From Mycobacterium sp. (lineage in GTDB: Bacteria > Actinomycetota > Actinomycetes > Mycobacteriales > Mycobacteriaceae): 12,649 bases of DNA. The stretch covers positions 1 through 12,649 of the forward strand of contig JAHFVB010000070.1 in the NCBI GenBank assembly GCA_023264755.1. Reading direction: 5' to 3'. The notes below the pieces were generated by a model that worked only from the letters and a program-made list of their open reading frames with translations, did not search any database and was not told the origin of the DNA. Both the position numbers and the translations under genes were made by a program. Shown in pieces: positions 1-6,718 of the stretch (within the stretch, counting starts at the first letter, position 1; each line of letters starts with the position of its first letter).

Positions 1-1374
1 GGCACTCAGATCGGAAAGGTCACCGACGTGGTGCCCACCGAGCGGGGCGTCAAGGCCACGATGAGCATCGACGACCACTTCAAGATCCCGGTCGACGCCT
101 CGGCGAACGTCCACTCGGTGTCGGCGATCGGCGAGCAGTACCTGGACCTGGTGTCGACGGCCGACCGGCCGGGCAAGTACCTCAGCCCGGGTTCGACGGT
201 GGCCACCGGTTCGGTACCCAGCGAGGTGGGCCCGGCGCTCGACGCCGCCAACAATGGGCTCGCGGCGTTGCCGAAGGAGAAGATCGACGCGTTGCTGACG
301 GAGACGTCGCAAGCGGTCGGCGGGCTGGGCCCCGCGCTGCAACGCCTGGTGGACTCGACGACTGCCATTGCCAGCGACTTCAAGGACAACCTCGGCCAGG
401 TCGACGACATCATCAACCACTCGACGCCGATCCTGAACAGTCAGGTCGACTCCGGGGACGCCATCTCGCAGTGGGCGCGAAATCTCAACGTCATCGCCGC
501 GCAGACGGCCCAACAGGACGGTGCGCTGCGCAGCGGCTTGCAGCAGGCTGCGCCGACGGCCGATCAGCTCAATTCCGTCTTCGGCGGCGTGCGGGATGCG
601 CTGCCACAGACGTTGGCGAACCTGGCGGTCGTCACCGACATGCTCAAGCGCTACCACGCGGGGCTCGAGCAGGCGCTGGTGATCTTGCCGCAGGGTGCGA
701 CGATTGCGCAGGCCGGCACCATCTTCGATGGCGAGGGGCTGCTCCACTTCGGGCTTTCCATCAACCAGCCGCCGCCATGTCTGACGGGCTTCCTGCCGGC
801 CTCGGAGTGGCGGTCCCCGGCCGACACCTCCACCAAGCCGTTGCCCTCGGGGTTGTACTGCAAGATCCCGAAGGACTACCAGGGCAACGTCGTTCGTGGC
901 GCCCGCAACTACCCCTGTGTGGACGTGCCCGGCAAGCGGGCCGCCACGCCTGCGGAGTGCCGCGACAACAAGCCGTACGAGCCGATGGGTACCAACCCGT
1001 GGTACGGCGACCCGAACCAGATCCTGACGTGCCCGGCGCCGGGAGCGCGCTGCGACCAGCCGGTCAAGCCCGGTTATGTCGTACCCGCTCCGTCGGTGAA
1101 CAATGGGATGAACCCACTACCGGCCGATCAGTTGCCGCCGCCGCAGTCGCTGGCCCCGGTCAGCGACCCGCTGACAGCCCCTGGCCAGGGCAGCGTCAGC
1201 TGCAGTGGCCAGCAGCCCAACCCGTGCATCTACACTCCGGCAGGGGGGACCACGGCGATATACAGCCCGTCTAGCGGCACGGTCGTCGGGCCCGATGGAG
1301 TCAACTACTCCGTCACCAACTCAAGCGATCCAGGAGAAAACGGATGGAAGGAGATGCTGGCACCAGCCAGCTGA
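1..1374 (+). CDS. mce1F: MCE-family protein Mce1F, 5' end missing
   Basis: The frame is open from base 1, so the N-terminal part (membrane anchor and the start of the MCE domain) lies outside the window; 457 residues remain, against roughly 515 for M. tuberculosis Mce1F. Residues 1-52 are the end of the MCE/MlaD domain (GTQIGKVTDV, ending GEQYLDLV). Residues about 75-240 form a long, mostly helical stretch, the part that builds the hydrophobic lipid tunnel in MCE complexes. The C-terminal third is Pro/Gly/Cys-rich, with CLTGFLPASEW from residue 260 and NPWYGDPNQ, typical of MceF. Mce1 imports fatty and mycolic acids across the mycobacterial envelope. Assignment to mce1 rests on the four Mam genes that follow and on sigG and an Rv0183-like gene further right. 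The 3' end overlaps mam1A by 31 bp. Confidence 0.93.
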   Translation, partial: GTQIGKVTDVVPTERGVKATMSIDDHFKIPVDASANVHSVSAIGEQYLDLVSTADRPGKYLSPGSTVATGSVPSEVGPALDAANNGLAALPKEKIDALLTETSQAVGGLGPALQRLVDSTTAIASDFKDNLGQVDDIINHSTPILNSQVDSGDAISQWARNLNVIAAQTAQQDGALRSGLQQAAPTADQLNSVFGGVRDALPQTLANLAVVTDMLKRYHAGLEQALVILPQGATIAQAGTIFDGEGLLHFGLSINQPPPCLTGFLPASEWRSPADTSTKPLPSGLYCKIPKDYQGNVVRGARNYPCVDVPGKRAATPAECRDNKPYEPMGTNPWYGDPNQILTCPAPGARCDQPVKPGYVVPAPSVNNGMNPLPADQLPPPQSLAPVSDPLTAPGQGSVSCSGQQPNPCIYTPAGGTTAIYSPSSGTVVGPDGVNYSVTNSSDPGENGWKEMLAPAS

Positions 1375-1988
1375 ACCCCACCGAGGCGTCGGAGCAGTCC
1401 GACGTGCAATCCGCGACGACTCAAGATCAGCCCGCCGCCATCGGGTCGGACGGCGAAGCCGAATCCATCGATCCGTCAGCTCGCCGTGCCGAGCGGCTCG
1501 GCAGGGGCTGGTTCGTCGGGATATGCGCGGTGCTACTGCTCCTGACGGCGGGTGTCGGTGCGGGCGGCTACTTCGCCCTGCGCGCCCACGACGAGAGCGC
1601 GGCGGTCGCCCGCGAGGATGCGTTCGCGCTGCAGCGCGCCAAGGAGTGCGTGGCGGCAACGCAGGCCCCCGACGTGGCGACGTTGACGGCCAGCCAGTCG
1701 AAGATCATCGAGTGTGCGACCGGTGACTTCGCGGTGCAGGCCAATCTGTTCACCGGCATCCTGGTCGAGGCCTATCAGGCGGCCAACGTGGCGGTTCAGG
1801 TTTCCGACCTGCACGGGGCCGTCGAGAAGCACAACGACGACGGCTCGGTGGACGTGCTGGTCGCCGTGCGGGTGAAGGTGACCAACTCGCAGGCGGCCAA
1901 CCAGGAGCAGGGCTACCGGCTGCGGGTGAAGATGGCTCCGGCCGATGGCACCTACAAGGTCGCAAGACTCGACCAGGTCACGTCGTGA
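1344..1988 (+). CDS. mam1A: Mce-associated membrane protein Mam1A
   Basis: This 214-residue protein matches Rv0175 (213 aa) in length and position. Residues 1-50 are polar and acidic (cytoplasmic), one membrane helix spans about 56-78, and the rest is an extracytoplasmic Mce-associated domain. That domain carries ATGDFA at 125-130 and DDGSVDVLVA at 165-174; close versions of both recur in Mam1C. Cys102 and Cys124 lie outside the membrane and could pair. The ATG at 1344 has a good ribosome site (AGGAGA, 1332-1337) and lies inside the end of mce1F. The stop overlaps the mam1B start by 4 bp. Mam proteins are thought to stabilise or assist the Mce1 transporter; the exact biochemical role is not visible from sequence. 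Confidence 0.88.
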   Translation: MEGDAGTSQLNPTEASEQSDVQSATTQDQPAAIGSDGEAESIDPSARRAERLGRGWFVGICAVLLLLTAGVGAGGYFALRAHDESAAVAREDAFALQRAKECVAATQAPDVATLTASQSKIIECATGDFAVQANLFTGILVEAYQAANVAVQVSDLHGAVEKHNDDGSVDVLVAVRVKVTNSQAANQEQGYRLRVKMAPADGTYKVARLDQVTS

Positions 1989-2956
1989 CGGTGGGGTTGG
2001 ACGAGACTGTCGAGACCGACCAGGTCACCCCGGTTCGGTACGCGTCGTGGGGCGCCCGCTTCGGCGCGCTGGCCCTGGACGTATTGCCCGGGCTGGCCGT
2101 CGTCGCGACGCTGGCCGTGCTGGCCTACGCCACCAATCCGGATACCTGGCTGCGGTGGACGTTCGTCGCCGTCATCGCGGCGCTCGTGGTCGCTTTGGTG
2201 GTCAACCGCGTGCTGCTGCCGGCGTTGATCGGTTGGACCTTGGGTCGTGCGGTGGCCAACATCCGGGTGGTTCAGGCCAACGGGCAGCGGCCGGGCGTGC
2301 TCCGCGTCGCGGCCCGCGAGCTGGCCCATCTGATCGATACGGCCGCGGCGTTGGTCGGCTGGTTTTGGCCGAGCTGGGACGGCCGGCACCGGACGTTTGC
2401 CGACCTGCTGTTGCGCACCGAAGTACACGTCGTCGAGGCCCCCCAGCGCAACGTTCGCCGCATCGCGGCCGCCGTGCTGGTGGCTGGCGCGGTGCTGGCC
2501 GCCGCGGGGGCGGGGCTCGGATACGTGGTGGGGTATCGCCACGACCGGGCGGTGGCTCAGGCCACTGCGGAGCTGAGCGCGCAGGGGCCCCGGATCGTCG
2601 AACAAATGTTGAGCTACGGCAAGGACAGCATGGTCGACGACTTCGCCAGGGCGCAGGGCCTGGTCACCGACGGCTACCGGCCGCAGCTCATCGCGCAGCA
2701 AGAGGCCGTGCAGAAGGCCGGCGTGGTGGCCAACGAATACTGGGCGGTGAGCAGCGCCATGCTGCCCGACCCACCGGTCCAACCGGATCGCGGAGCGATG
2801 CTGGTGGCGCTGCAGGGGCAGCGCGGGGCGAGTCAGAACGACTTGAAGTTCCTGACCGCAACGGTGCGCGCGGACTTCGAGAAGGTCGACGGACGCTGGC
2901 GCGTAGCCAACCTCACGGTGCTGAAGAAGCCGCAGACGAACGCGCGCACTCAGTGA
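1985..2956 (+). CDS. mam1B: RDD-type Mce-associated membrane protein Mam1B
   Basis: This 323-residue protein matches Rv0176 (322 aa). The N-terminal half is an RDD domain: ARFGALALD at 24-32 holds the first conserved Arg and Asp, hydrophobic helices lie at about 29-50 and 57-77, followed by GWTLGRAVANIRVV (83-96) and RTFADLLLRTEV (136-147). A further membrane helix at about 160-183 leads to an extracytoplasmic Mce-associated domain of about 140 residues. The protein is thus a fusion of an RDD membrane domain to the fold also seen in Mam1A, C and D. The GTG at 1985 overlaps the mam1A stop (GTGA), and the stop overlaps mam1C the same way, so translation is probably coupled. The function of RDD domains in MCE loci is unknown; a scaffold or accessory role is inferred. 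Confidence 0.88.
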   Translation: MTVGLDETVETDQVTPVRYASWGARFGALALDVLPGLAVVATLAVLAYATNPDTWLRWTFVAVIAALVVALVVNRVLLPALIGWTLGRAVANIRVVQANGQRPGVLRVAARELAHLIDTAAALVGWFWPSWDGRHRTFADLLLRTEVHVVEAPQRNVRRIAAAVLVAGAVLAAAGAGLGYVVGYRHDRAVAQATAELSAQGPRIVEQMLSYGKDSMVDDFARAQGLVTDGYRPQLIAQQEAVQKAGVVANEYWAVSSAMLPDPPVQPDRGAMLVALQGQRGASQNDLKFLTATVRADFEKVDGRWRVANLTVLKKPQTNARTQ

Positions 2957-3504
2957 GCCCACGCCGCAAGCTCGACCCAAGCGACCGCGATTACTTCGCG
3001 GCCGCCCCACGACGACCGCTGCGGTGGGGACTGCCGGTCACCGCGATCGTTTCGGCGCTCGTCGTCGCAGCGGCCTTGGCGGGCAGCGTCTTCATGCTGA
3101 TCGGCCACGAGCGTGACCGGCATACACAGGTCAGGGACGCGACGGCACTGGGCTGTGTACGGGCGTTCATGACGCAGTACACGACGTTGGATCCGTTCCA
3201 TGCCAACGCCTATGCCGATCGGGTACTGGCCCAGGCCACCGGCGACTTCGCCAAGCAGTTCAAGGAGAAGCTGAACGAGATCGTCATCCAGGTCGCTCGG
3301 GCGGAGCCGACCGCGGGGTCGGTCGTCGAAGCCGGCGTGCAGCGCTGGAACGACAACGGCAGCGCCGATGTCCTGGTCGCCACCAAGATCTCGACCAAGA
3401 CGCCCGACGAGAAGACCACGATCGAGAGTGGAAATCGTTGGGTGGTAACAACTATCGAGGAAGGGCAGCAGTGCAAGATCAGCCAACTGATTCAAGTGAT
3501 CTGA
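2953..3504 (+). CDS. mam1C: Mce-associated membrane protein Mam1C
   Basis: This 183-residue protein matches Rv0177 (184 aa). A short basic N-terminus (PRRK, PRRPLRW) precedes one membrane helix at about 28-50, giving an N-in topology, then an extracytoplasmic domain. ATGDFAKQF at 95-103 and DNGSADVLVA at 134-143 repeat the two signature stretches of Mam1A, which supports descent by duplication. I chose the GTG at 2953 because it forms a GTGA overlap with the mam1B stop, gives the expected length and starts just before the basic segment. An open frame extends upstream to 1945, but it runs antiparallel in composition to mam1B and has no membrane-protein character. The 3' end overlaps mam1D by 34 bp. 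Confidence 0.87.
   Translation: MSPRRKLDPSDRDYFAAAPRRPLRWGLPVTAIVSALVVAAALAGSVFMLIGHERDRHTQVRDATALGCVRAFMTQYTTLDPFHANAYADRVLAQATGDFAKQFKEKLNEIVIQVARAEPTAGSVVEAGVQRWNDNGSADVLVATKISTKTPDEKTTIESGNRWVVTTIEEGQQCKISQLIQVI
3457..3465 (+). promoter_or_regulatory. Ribosome binding site that fixes the mam1D start
   Basis: GAGGAAGGG lies 5 nt before the GTG at 3471. It is one of the best Shine-Dalgarno matches in the window and lies inside the mam1C coding region. It supports the GTG over the in-frame TTG at 3438. Confidence 0.7.
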
Positions 3505-4304
3505 CCACCGACGACGACACTGCGGCCGTTCCCGAGGGCAAGGCCACCCGGCGGCACCGGATGCCGCGCCAGAAGCTGCGCCCCGCCGCGGCCGGTGACG
3601 CCGAGCCTGGACTGGAGCCGGAGCCGGAAACCGAGGAGGAGCTCGAGGGCTCCACCCTGCACGCGAGCTCGGAATCGGGCGTGGATTCGGAACCGGCCGC
3701 CGGCGAGCCGGAATCGGAGCCCGCCGAACAGGTTTCGGACGAGGCGGAGCCAGCCGAGCCGACAGAAGTGATCATGGTGGCGCATCGCCCTGCCGGCCGC
3801 AGGCTGAAGGTCGCGGCGCTCATCGCGGGCGTGCTGTTCGTCGCGGCGTCGGCGTTCGCGGGTGCGACGCTGCAGCCCTACCTCGTCGACCGGGCCGAGG
3901 TGCAGACCAAACTCGACGTCGCGCGCACGGCGCAGGCCGCCATCACGACGTTGTGGACGTACACGCCCGAGGACATGGACAAGTTGGGCGACCGGGCCGC
4001 CAAGTACCTCGGCGGCGACTTCGCCAAGGACTACAAGGACTACATCGCCCGCATCGTCGAGGCCAACAAGCAGGCGCAGATCTCGAACAGCACCCAGGTA
4101 CTCGGGGCCGCCGTCGAATCGTTGACGCCGACGGAGGCCACCGCGATCATCTACACCAACTCCGTGGCGACCAGCCCGGTGACGAAGGGCATTCCGTCGC
4201 TGCGCTACCTGTCCTACCGGCTGCAGCTCGAACGCCGCGGCGGACACTGGCTCATCACCAGCATGACGGCCGTCACCTCGCTGGATCTGACCCCGCGCCT
4301 GTAG
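3471..4304 (+). CDS. mam1D: Mce-associated membrane protein Mam1D, long acidic N-terminus
   Basis: This is the last of the four Mam genes, in the position of Rv0178 (244 aa) but longer at 277 residues. The extra length is in the cytoplasmic N-terminus: a basic patch (TRRHRMPRQKLR, 27-38) followed by a low-complexity Glu/Pro/Ser tract at about 44-100. One membrane helix spans about 113-135, then comes the Mce-associated domain with GGDFAKDYKDY (181-191), the counterpart of ATGDFA in Mam1A and C. The GTG at 3471 is preferred over a TTG at 3438 because of a strong ribosome site just upstream. The gene starts 34 bp inside mam1C. The acidic tail is presumably disordered; a partner-binding role is only a guess. 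Confidence 0.85.
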   Translation: MQDQPTDSSDLTTDDDTAAVPEGKATRRHRMPRQKLRPAAAGDAEPGLEPEPETEEELEGSTLHASSESGVDSEPAAGEPESEPAEQVSDEAEPAEPTEVIMVAHRPAGRRLKVAALIAGVLFVAASAFAGATLQPYLVDRAEVQTKLDVARTAQAAITTLWTYTPEDMDKLGDRAAKYLGGDFAKDYKDYIARIVEANKQAQISNSTQVLGAAVESLTPTEATAIIYTNSVATSPVTKGIPSLRYLSYRLQLERRGGHWLITSMTAVTSLDLTPRL

Positions 4305-4326
4305 CCCTACGTCTGGCCCTACGTCC

Positions 4327-5013
4327 GTGAAATCGCCTGTCTCCCATCGACTGACGGTGGTGGGGCTGCTGCTGCTGACGTTCGCCACCGGGTTGGTGGA
4401 CGCGGTGAGCGTGCTCAAGCTCGGGCACGTGTTCGTGGCCAACATGACGGGCAACGTGATCTTCCTGGGGTTCTGGTTCACTCCCCACTCCGGCGTGGAC
4501 ATGACCGCGGCCGTCGTCGCGTTCGTGTCATTCGTGACGGGCACGGTGCTGGGTGGCCGGCTGGCCCGGCATCTGGATCACGACGTCAGGCGGTGGCTGC
4601 TCGTCGCCTTCGGTCTGGAAGTCGTGGTGCTGAGCGTGTTGGCGGCGCTGGCGGGCAGTGGGGTGGTCGGCTACCAGGACCAGGGGAAGTTGGTGCTCAT
4701 CGCGGGGCTGGCGCTGACCTTCGGCAGCCAGAACGCCACGGCACGTCAGTTCGGCATCCAGGAACTCAGTACCACCGTGCTGACCACGACCATCGTCGGC
4801 ATTGGGTTCGACAGCAGGCTGGCAGGCGGCACCGGACACCGCGAGAAGCTTCGGTACACCGTGGTGCTGACCATGTGCGGCGGTGCCGTGGTGGGGGCCA
4901 CTTTGACGCTGGTTGCCGTGGCGCCGGTGATCGCGCTCGCGGCCGTCGTGGTCGCCGTCAGTGCGGGCATCTTCGCGTTCGGGCCGGGCCAGGTCGGCGG
5001 AGCCGAGGATTAG
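4327..5013 (+). CDS. YoaK/DUF1275 family integral membrane protein
   Basis: This 228-residue, highly hydrophobic protein has about six membrane segments (roughly 9-29, 34-52, 60-78, 90-110, 121-133 and 178-218, the last stretch long enough for two). Family signatures are GLVDAVSVLKLGHVFVANMTGN (22-43) and the GSQNATARQFG stretch (133-143), the usual GxQNA motif of DUF1275. No function is established for the family; it is often called a small-molecule transporter without direct proof. The GTG at 4327 has no clear ribosome site; it is chosen because the family N-terminus fits. It lies 22 bp after mam1D on the same strand, so read-through from the mce1 operon is possible, but DUF1275 is not part of known mce operons. 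The last residues (GQVGGAED) and the stop are encoded by the first unit of a 26-bp tandem repeat. Confidence 0.87.
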   Translation: MKSPVSHRLTVVGLLLLTFATGLVDAVSVLKLGHVFVANMTGNVIFLGFWFTPHSGVDMTAAVVAFVSFVTGTVLGGRLARHLDHDVRRWLLVAFGLEVVVLSVLAALAGSGVVGYQDQGKLVLIAGLALTFGSQNATARQFGIQELSTTVLTTTIVGIGFDSRLAGGTGHREKLRYTVVLTMCGGAVVGATLTLVAVAPVIALAAVVVAVSAGIFAFGPGQVGGAED

Positions 5014-5090
5014 GCCAGGTCGGCGGAGCCGACGGTTAGGCCGGGTCGGCGGAGCCGACGGTTAAGCCGAGTCGGCGTAACAGACGACTA
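4987..5090. repeat. 26-bp tandem repeat array, four copies
   Basis: There are four head-to-tail units at 4987-5012, 5013-5038, 5039-5064 and 5065-5090. Units 1-3 differ by only one or two bases from one another; unit 4 matches about 19 of 26. Each good unit carries the hairpin core GTCGGC-GGA-GCCGAC (perfect at 5019-5033 and 5045-5059, one end mismatch in unit 1). The GCCGAC of one unit can also pair with the GTCGGC of the next, so alternative folds compete. Unit 1 includes the end of the YoaK gene, and the array ends in the -10 region of the next gene. There are no spacers between units, so this is not a CRISPR. Confidence 0.9.
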
Positions 5091-5094
5091 GTCT
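5089..5094 (+). promoter_or_regulatory. Candidate -10 element for a leaderless SDR transcript
   Basis: TAGTCT fits the mycobacterial TANNNT -10 and lies 7 nt before the ATG at 5102, where transcription would be expected to start. No ribosome site precedes that ATG, which agrees with a leaderless mRNA. The first two bases are the end of the last repeat unit, and the -35 region falls within that unit. No clear -35 is seen. GACTAGTC (5086-5093) is palindromic. Confidence 0.55.
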
Positions 5095-5101
5095 GACGCT
5101 C

Positions 5102-5932
5102 ATGCCATCCGTACTCGTGACTGGCGCGAGCCGGGGAATCGGGCGCTCGATCGCCGAACACCTCGCCGCCCAGGGCTGGGACGTCATCGCCGGGGTCCGC
5201 ACGCAGCAGGACGCCGACGCCCTCACCGCCGTCAACCCGCAGCACATCTCCGCGGTCATCCTCGACGTCACCGACGACGCCGACCTGGCGCAACTCGAGG
5301 CGACGCTGCCCGCCGACCTGGACGCCGTGGTCAACAACGCCGGCATCGTGGTCAGCGGGCTGATGGAAACCTTGAGCAGCGATGAGTGGAGACGGCAGCT
5401 GGAGGTCAACGTCATCGGGGCGCTGGCGGTCACGCGCGCCGTGCTGCCTCGGCTGCGCCGGTCGAAGGGCCGGATCGTCTTCATCTCGAGCATCAGCGGG
5501 CGGGTGTCGGCGCCCGTCGTCGGCGCCTATTCGGCCTCGAAGTTCGCCCTCGAAGCCGCCGCCGACGCCATGCGAATGGAGTTGCGGCCGTGGGGGGTGT
5601 CCGTGGTGCTGGTCGAGCCAGCGCAGACCGATACGGACCTGTGGCGCAACGCAGACACGGTTGCCAGCGAGCTCGAGCAGGCGCTGTCAACGGCGCACCG
5701 TGCGCTGTACGCCAAGCACATCGCGGGGTTCAGGAAGTCCATCCCGATGTCCCAACGGCTGGCGGTGGCGGCGGAGCGGGTGGCCGAGGTCGTCGAGCAG
5801 GCCTTGACGGTGAAGCGCCCGCACGCCCGCTATGTCGTCGGCGTGGGCCCGAGACTGCAGGTGGCACTCGTGACCCACCTGCCGGCCCGGCTGCGCGACT
5901 TCGCGCTGCGCAAGATGTACGGCCAACCGTAA
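5102..5932 (+). CDS. Short-chain dehydrogenase/reductase (SDR)
   Basis: This 276-residue classical SDR is a cytoplasmic NAD(P)H-dependent oxidoreductase. The nucleotide-binding TGASRGIG is at 7-14, D55 in LDV is the adenine-contacting position, NNAG is at 78-81 and the structural Asn is at 103 (EVNVIG). The catalytic set is Ser130 (FISS), Tyr143 and Lys147 (YSASK). Arg33 in the GVR segment after beta-2 hints at NADPH preference. PAQTDT after beta-6 is the usual substrate-loop entry. The C-terminal 60 residues form an extra helical tail (VVGVGPRLQVALVTHLPARLRDFALRK in pieces), as in retinol-dehydrogenase-like SDRs of actinobacteria. The substrate cannot be read from sequence. The start ATG sits 7 nt after a -10 element. 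The next gene begins 7 nt after the stop, so the two are probably co-transcribed. Confidence 0.9.
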   Translation: MPSVLVTGASRGIGRSIAEHLAAQGWDVIAGVRTQQDADALTAVNPQHISAVILDVTDDADLAQLEATLPADLDAVVNNAGIVVSGLMETLSSDEWRRQLEVNVIGALAVTRAVLPRLRRSKGRIVFISSISGRVSAPVVGAYSASKFALEAAADAMRMELRPWGVSVVLVEPAQTDTDLWRNADTVASELEQALSTAHRALYAKHIAGFRKSIPMSQRLAVAAERVAEVVEQALTVKRPHARYVVGVGPRLQVALVTHLPARLRDFALRKMYGQP

Positions 5933-5939
5933 CCAACCG

Positions 5940-6713
5940 GTGGTGACGCAGTTCGTCAAGCGAAATCCCCACGCTCCCAACGGTCTGTTCGGGTACGAGG
6001 CCGCGGGGTTGCGTTGGCTGGCGGCGGCGGACTCCGGGGTGCCGTGCGTGACGGTGCTGGGCCACGACGCGACCAGTCTGACTCTGTCGCGCGTGGAGGA
6101 GGTGCCGCCCGATGCCGGGACCGCCCACGAATTCGGAAATCGATTGGCCCGCACTCATGCCAGCGGCGCCTCCGCGTTCGGCGCACCGCCGGACGGGTGG
6201 ACGCGGCCGGGATTCTTCGGGCCGATGAACAGCCCGCTGCCGATGTCGCTGACCGGACACGACAGCTGGGGCAGCTTCTACGCCCGCGAGCGGTTGGCGC
6301 CAATGGCCGAACGGGCCGCCGCGCAGCTCGACGGAGCACTTCGCCGAGACCTGGACCGGGTGATCGAGCGGTGTGCCACTGGCGCTTTCGATGACGACGA
6401 CGGGCCGGCTCGATTGCACGGCGACTTGTGGAACGGCAACGTGATGTGGACCAGAACCGGCGCCGTGCTGATCGATCCGGCTGCCCATGGCGGGCACCGC
6501 GAGACCGATTTGGCGATGCTCGCGTTGTTCGGATGCCCGCACTACGACGCGGTGCTCACCGGATATCAGGAGCAGTGGCCGTTGCGGTCCGGATGGCGGG
6601 AGCGCATCGGGTTGCATCAGCTGTACCCGTTGCTGGCGCACGTGGTGTTGTTCGGTTCGGGCTACCTGCAGTCCGTGGCGGTGGCAACTGCAGGCGCGCT
6701 GGCCCAGAGGTGA
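5940..6713 (+). CDS. Fructosamine-kinase-like / aminoglycoside-phosphotransferase-fold protein
   Basis: This 257-residue kinase-fold protein has catalytic loop HGDLWNGN at 160-167 (Asp162 as the base) and metal-binding DPAAHGGHRETDL from Asp179. The aromatic and Gly-rich HGG-RE-D stretch is characteristic of fructosamine-3-kinase, which phosphorylates glycated amines so that the adduct breaks down. FVK at 5-7 supplies the ATP-contacting lysine, followed by EAAGLRWL. The glycine-rich strand that normally precedes FVK is absent, so the N-lobe is short compared with the usual family length of about 290. Short forms of this kind appear to be usual in actinobacteria (from memory, unverified). GTG at 5940 or 5943 could be the start; neither has a ribosome site. 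The gene follows the SDR by 7 nt and converges on the glycosidase, 5 nt away. Confidence 0.82.
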   Translation: MVTQFVKRNPHAPNGLFGYEAAGLRWLAAADSGVPCVTVLGHDATSLTLSRVEEVPPDAGTAHEFGNRLARTHASGASAFGAPPDGWTRPGFFGPMNSPLPMSLTGHDSWGSFYARERLAPMAERAAAQLDGALRRDLDRVIERCATGAFDDDDGPARLHGDLWNGNVMWTRTGAVLIDPAAHGGHRETDLAMLALFGCPHYDAVLTGYQEQWPLRSGWRERIGLHQLYPLLAHVVLFGSGYLQSVAVATAGALAQR

Positions 6714-6718
6714 TCGGC

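Noticed and set aside
1945..3504. A 519-codon open frame covering mam1B and mam1C
   Set aside because: Its first two thirds are an Arg/Gly-rich shadow of mam1B. Only the part from the GTG at 2953 encodes a membrane protein of the expected length.
4304..4325. Short direct repeat GCCCTACGTC before the YoaK gene
   Set aside because: Two copies of ten bases at 12-bp spacing may be chance, and no promoter or operator pattern fits.
5014..5076. Intrinsic terminator from the repeat hairpins
   Set aside because: The stems are GC-rich but no run of T follows, so a classical terminator cannot be claimed; termination remains only a possibility.
4987..5090. CRISPR array
   Set aside because: The repeats are contiguous, with no unique spacers and no cas genes.
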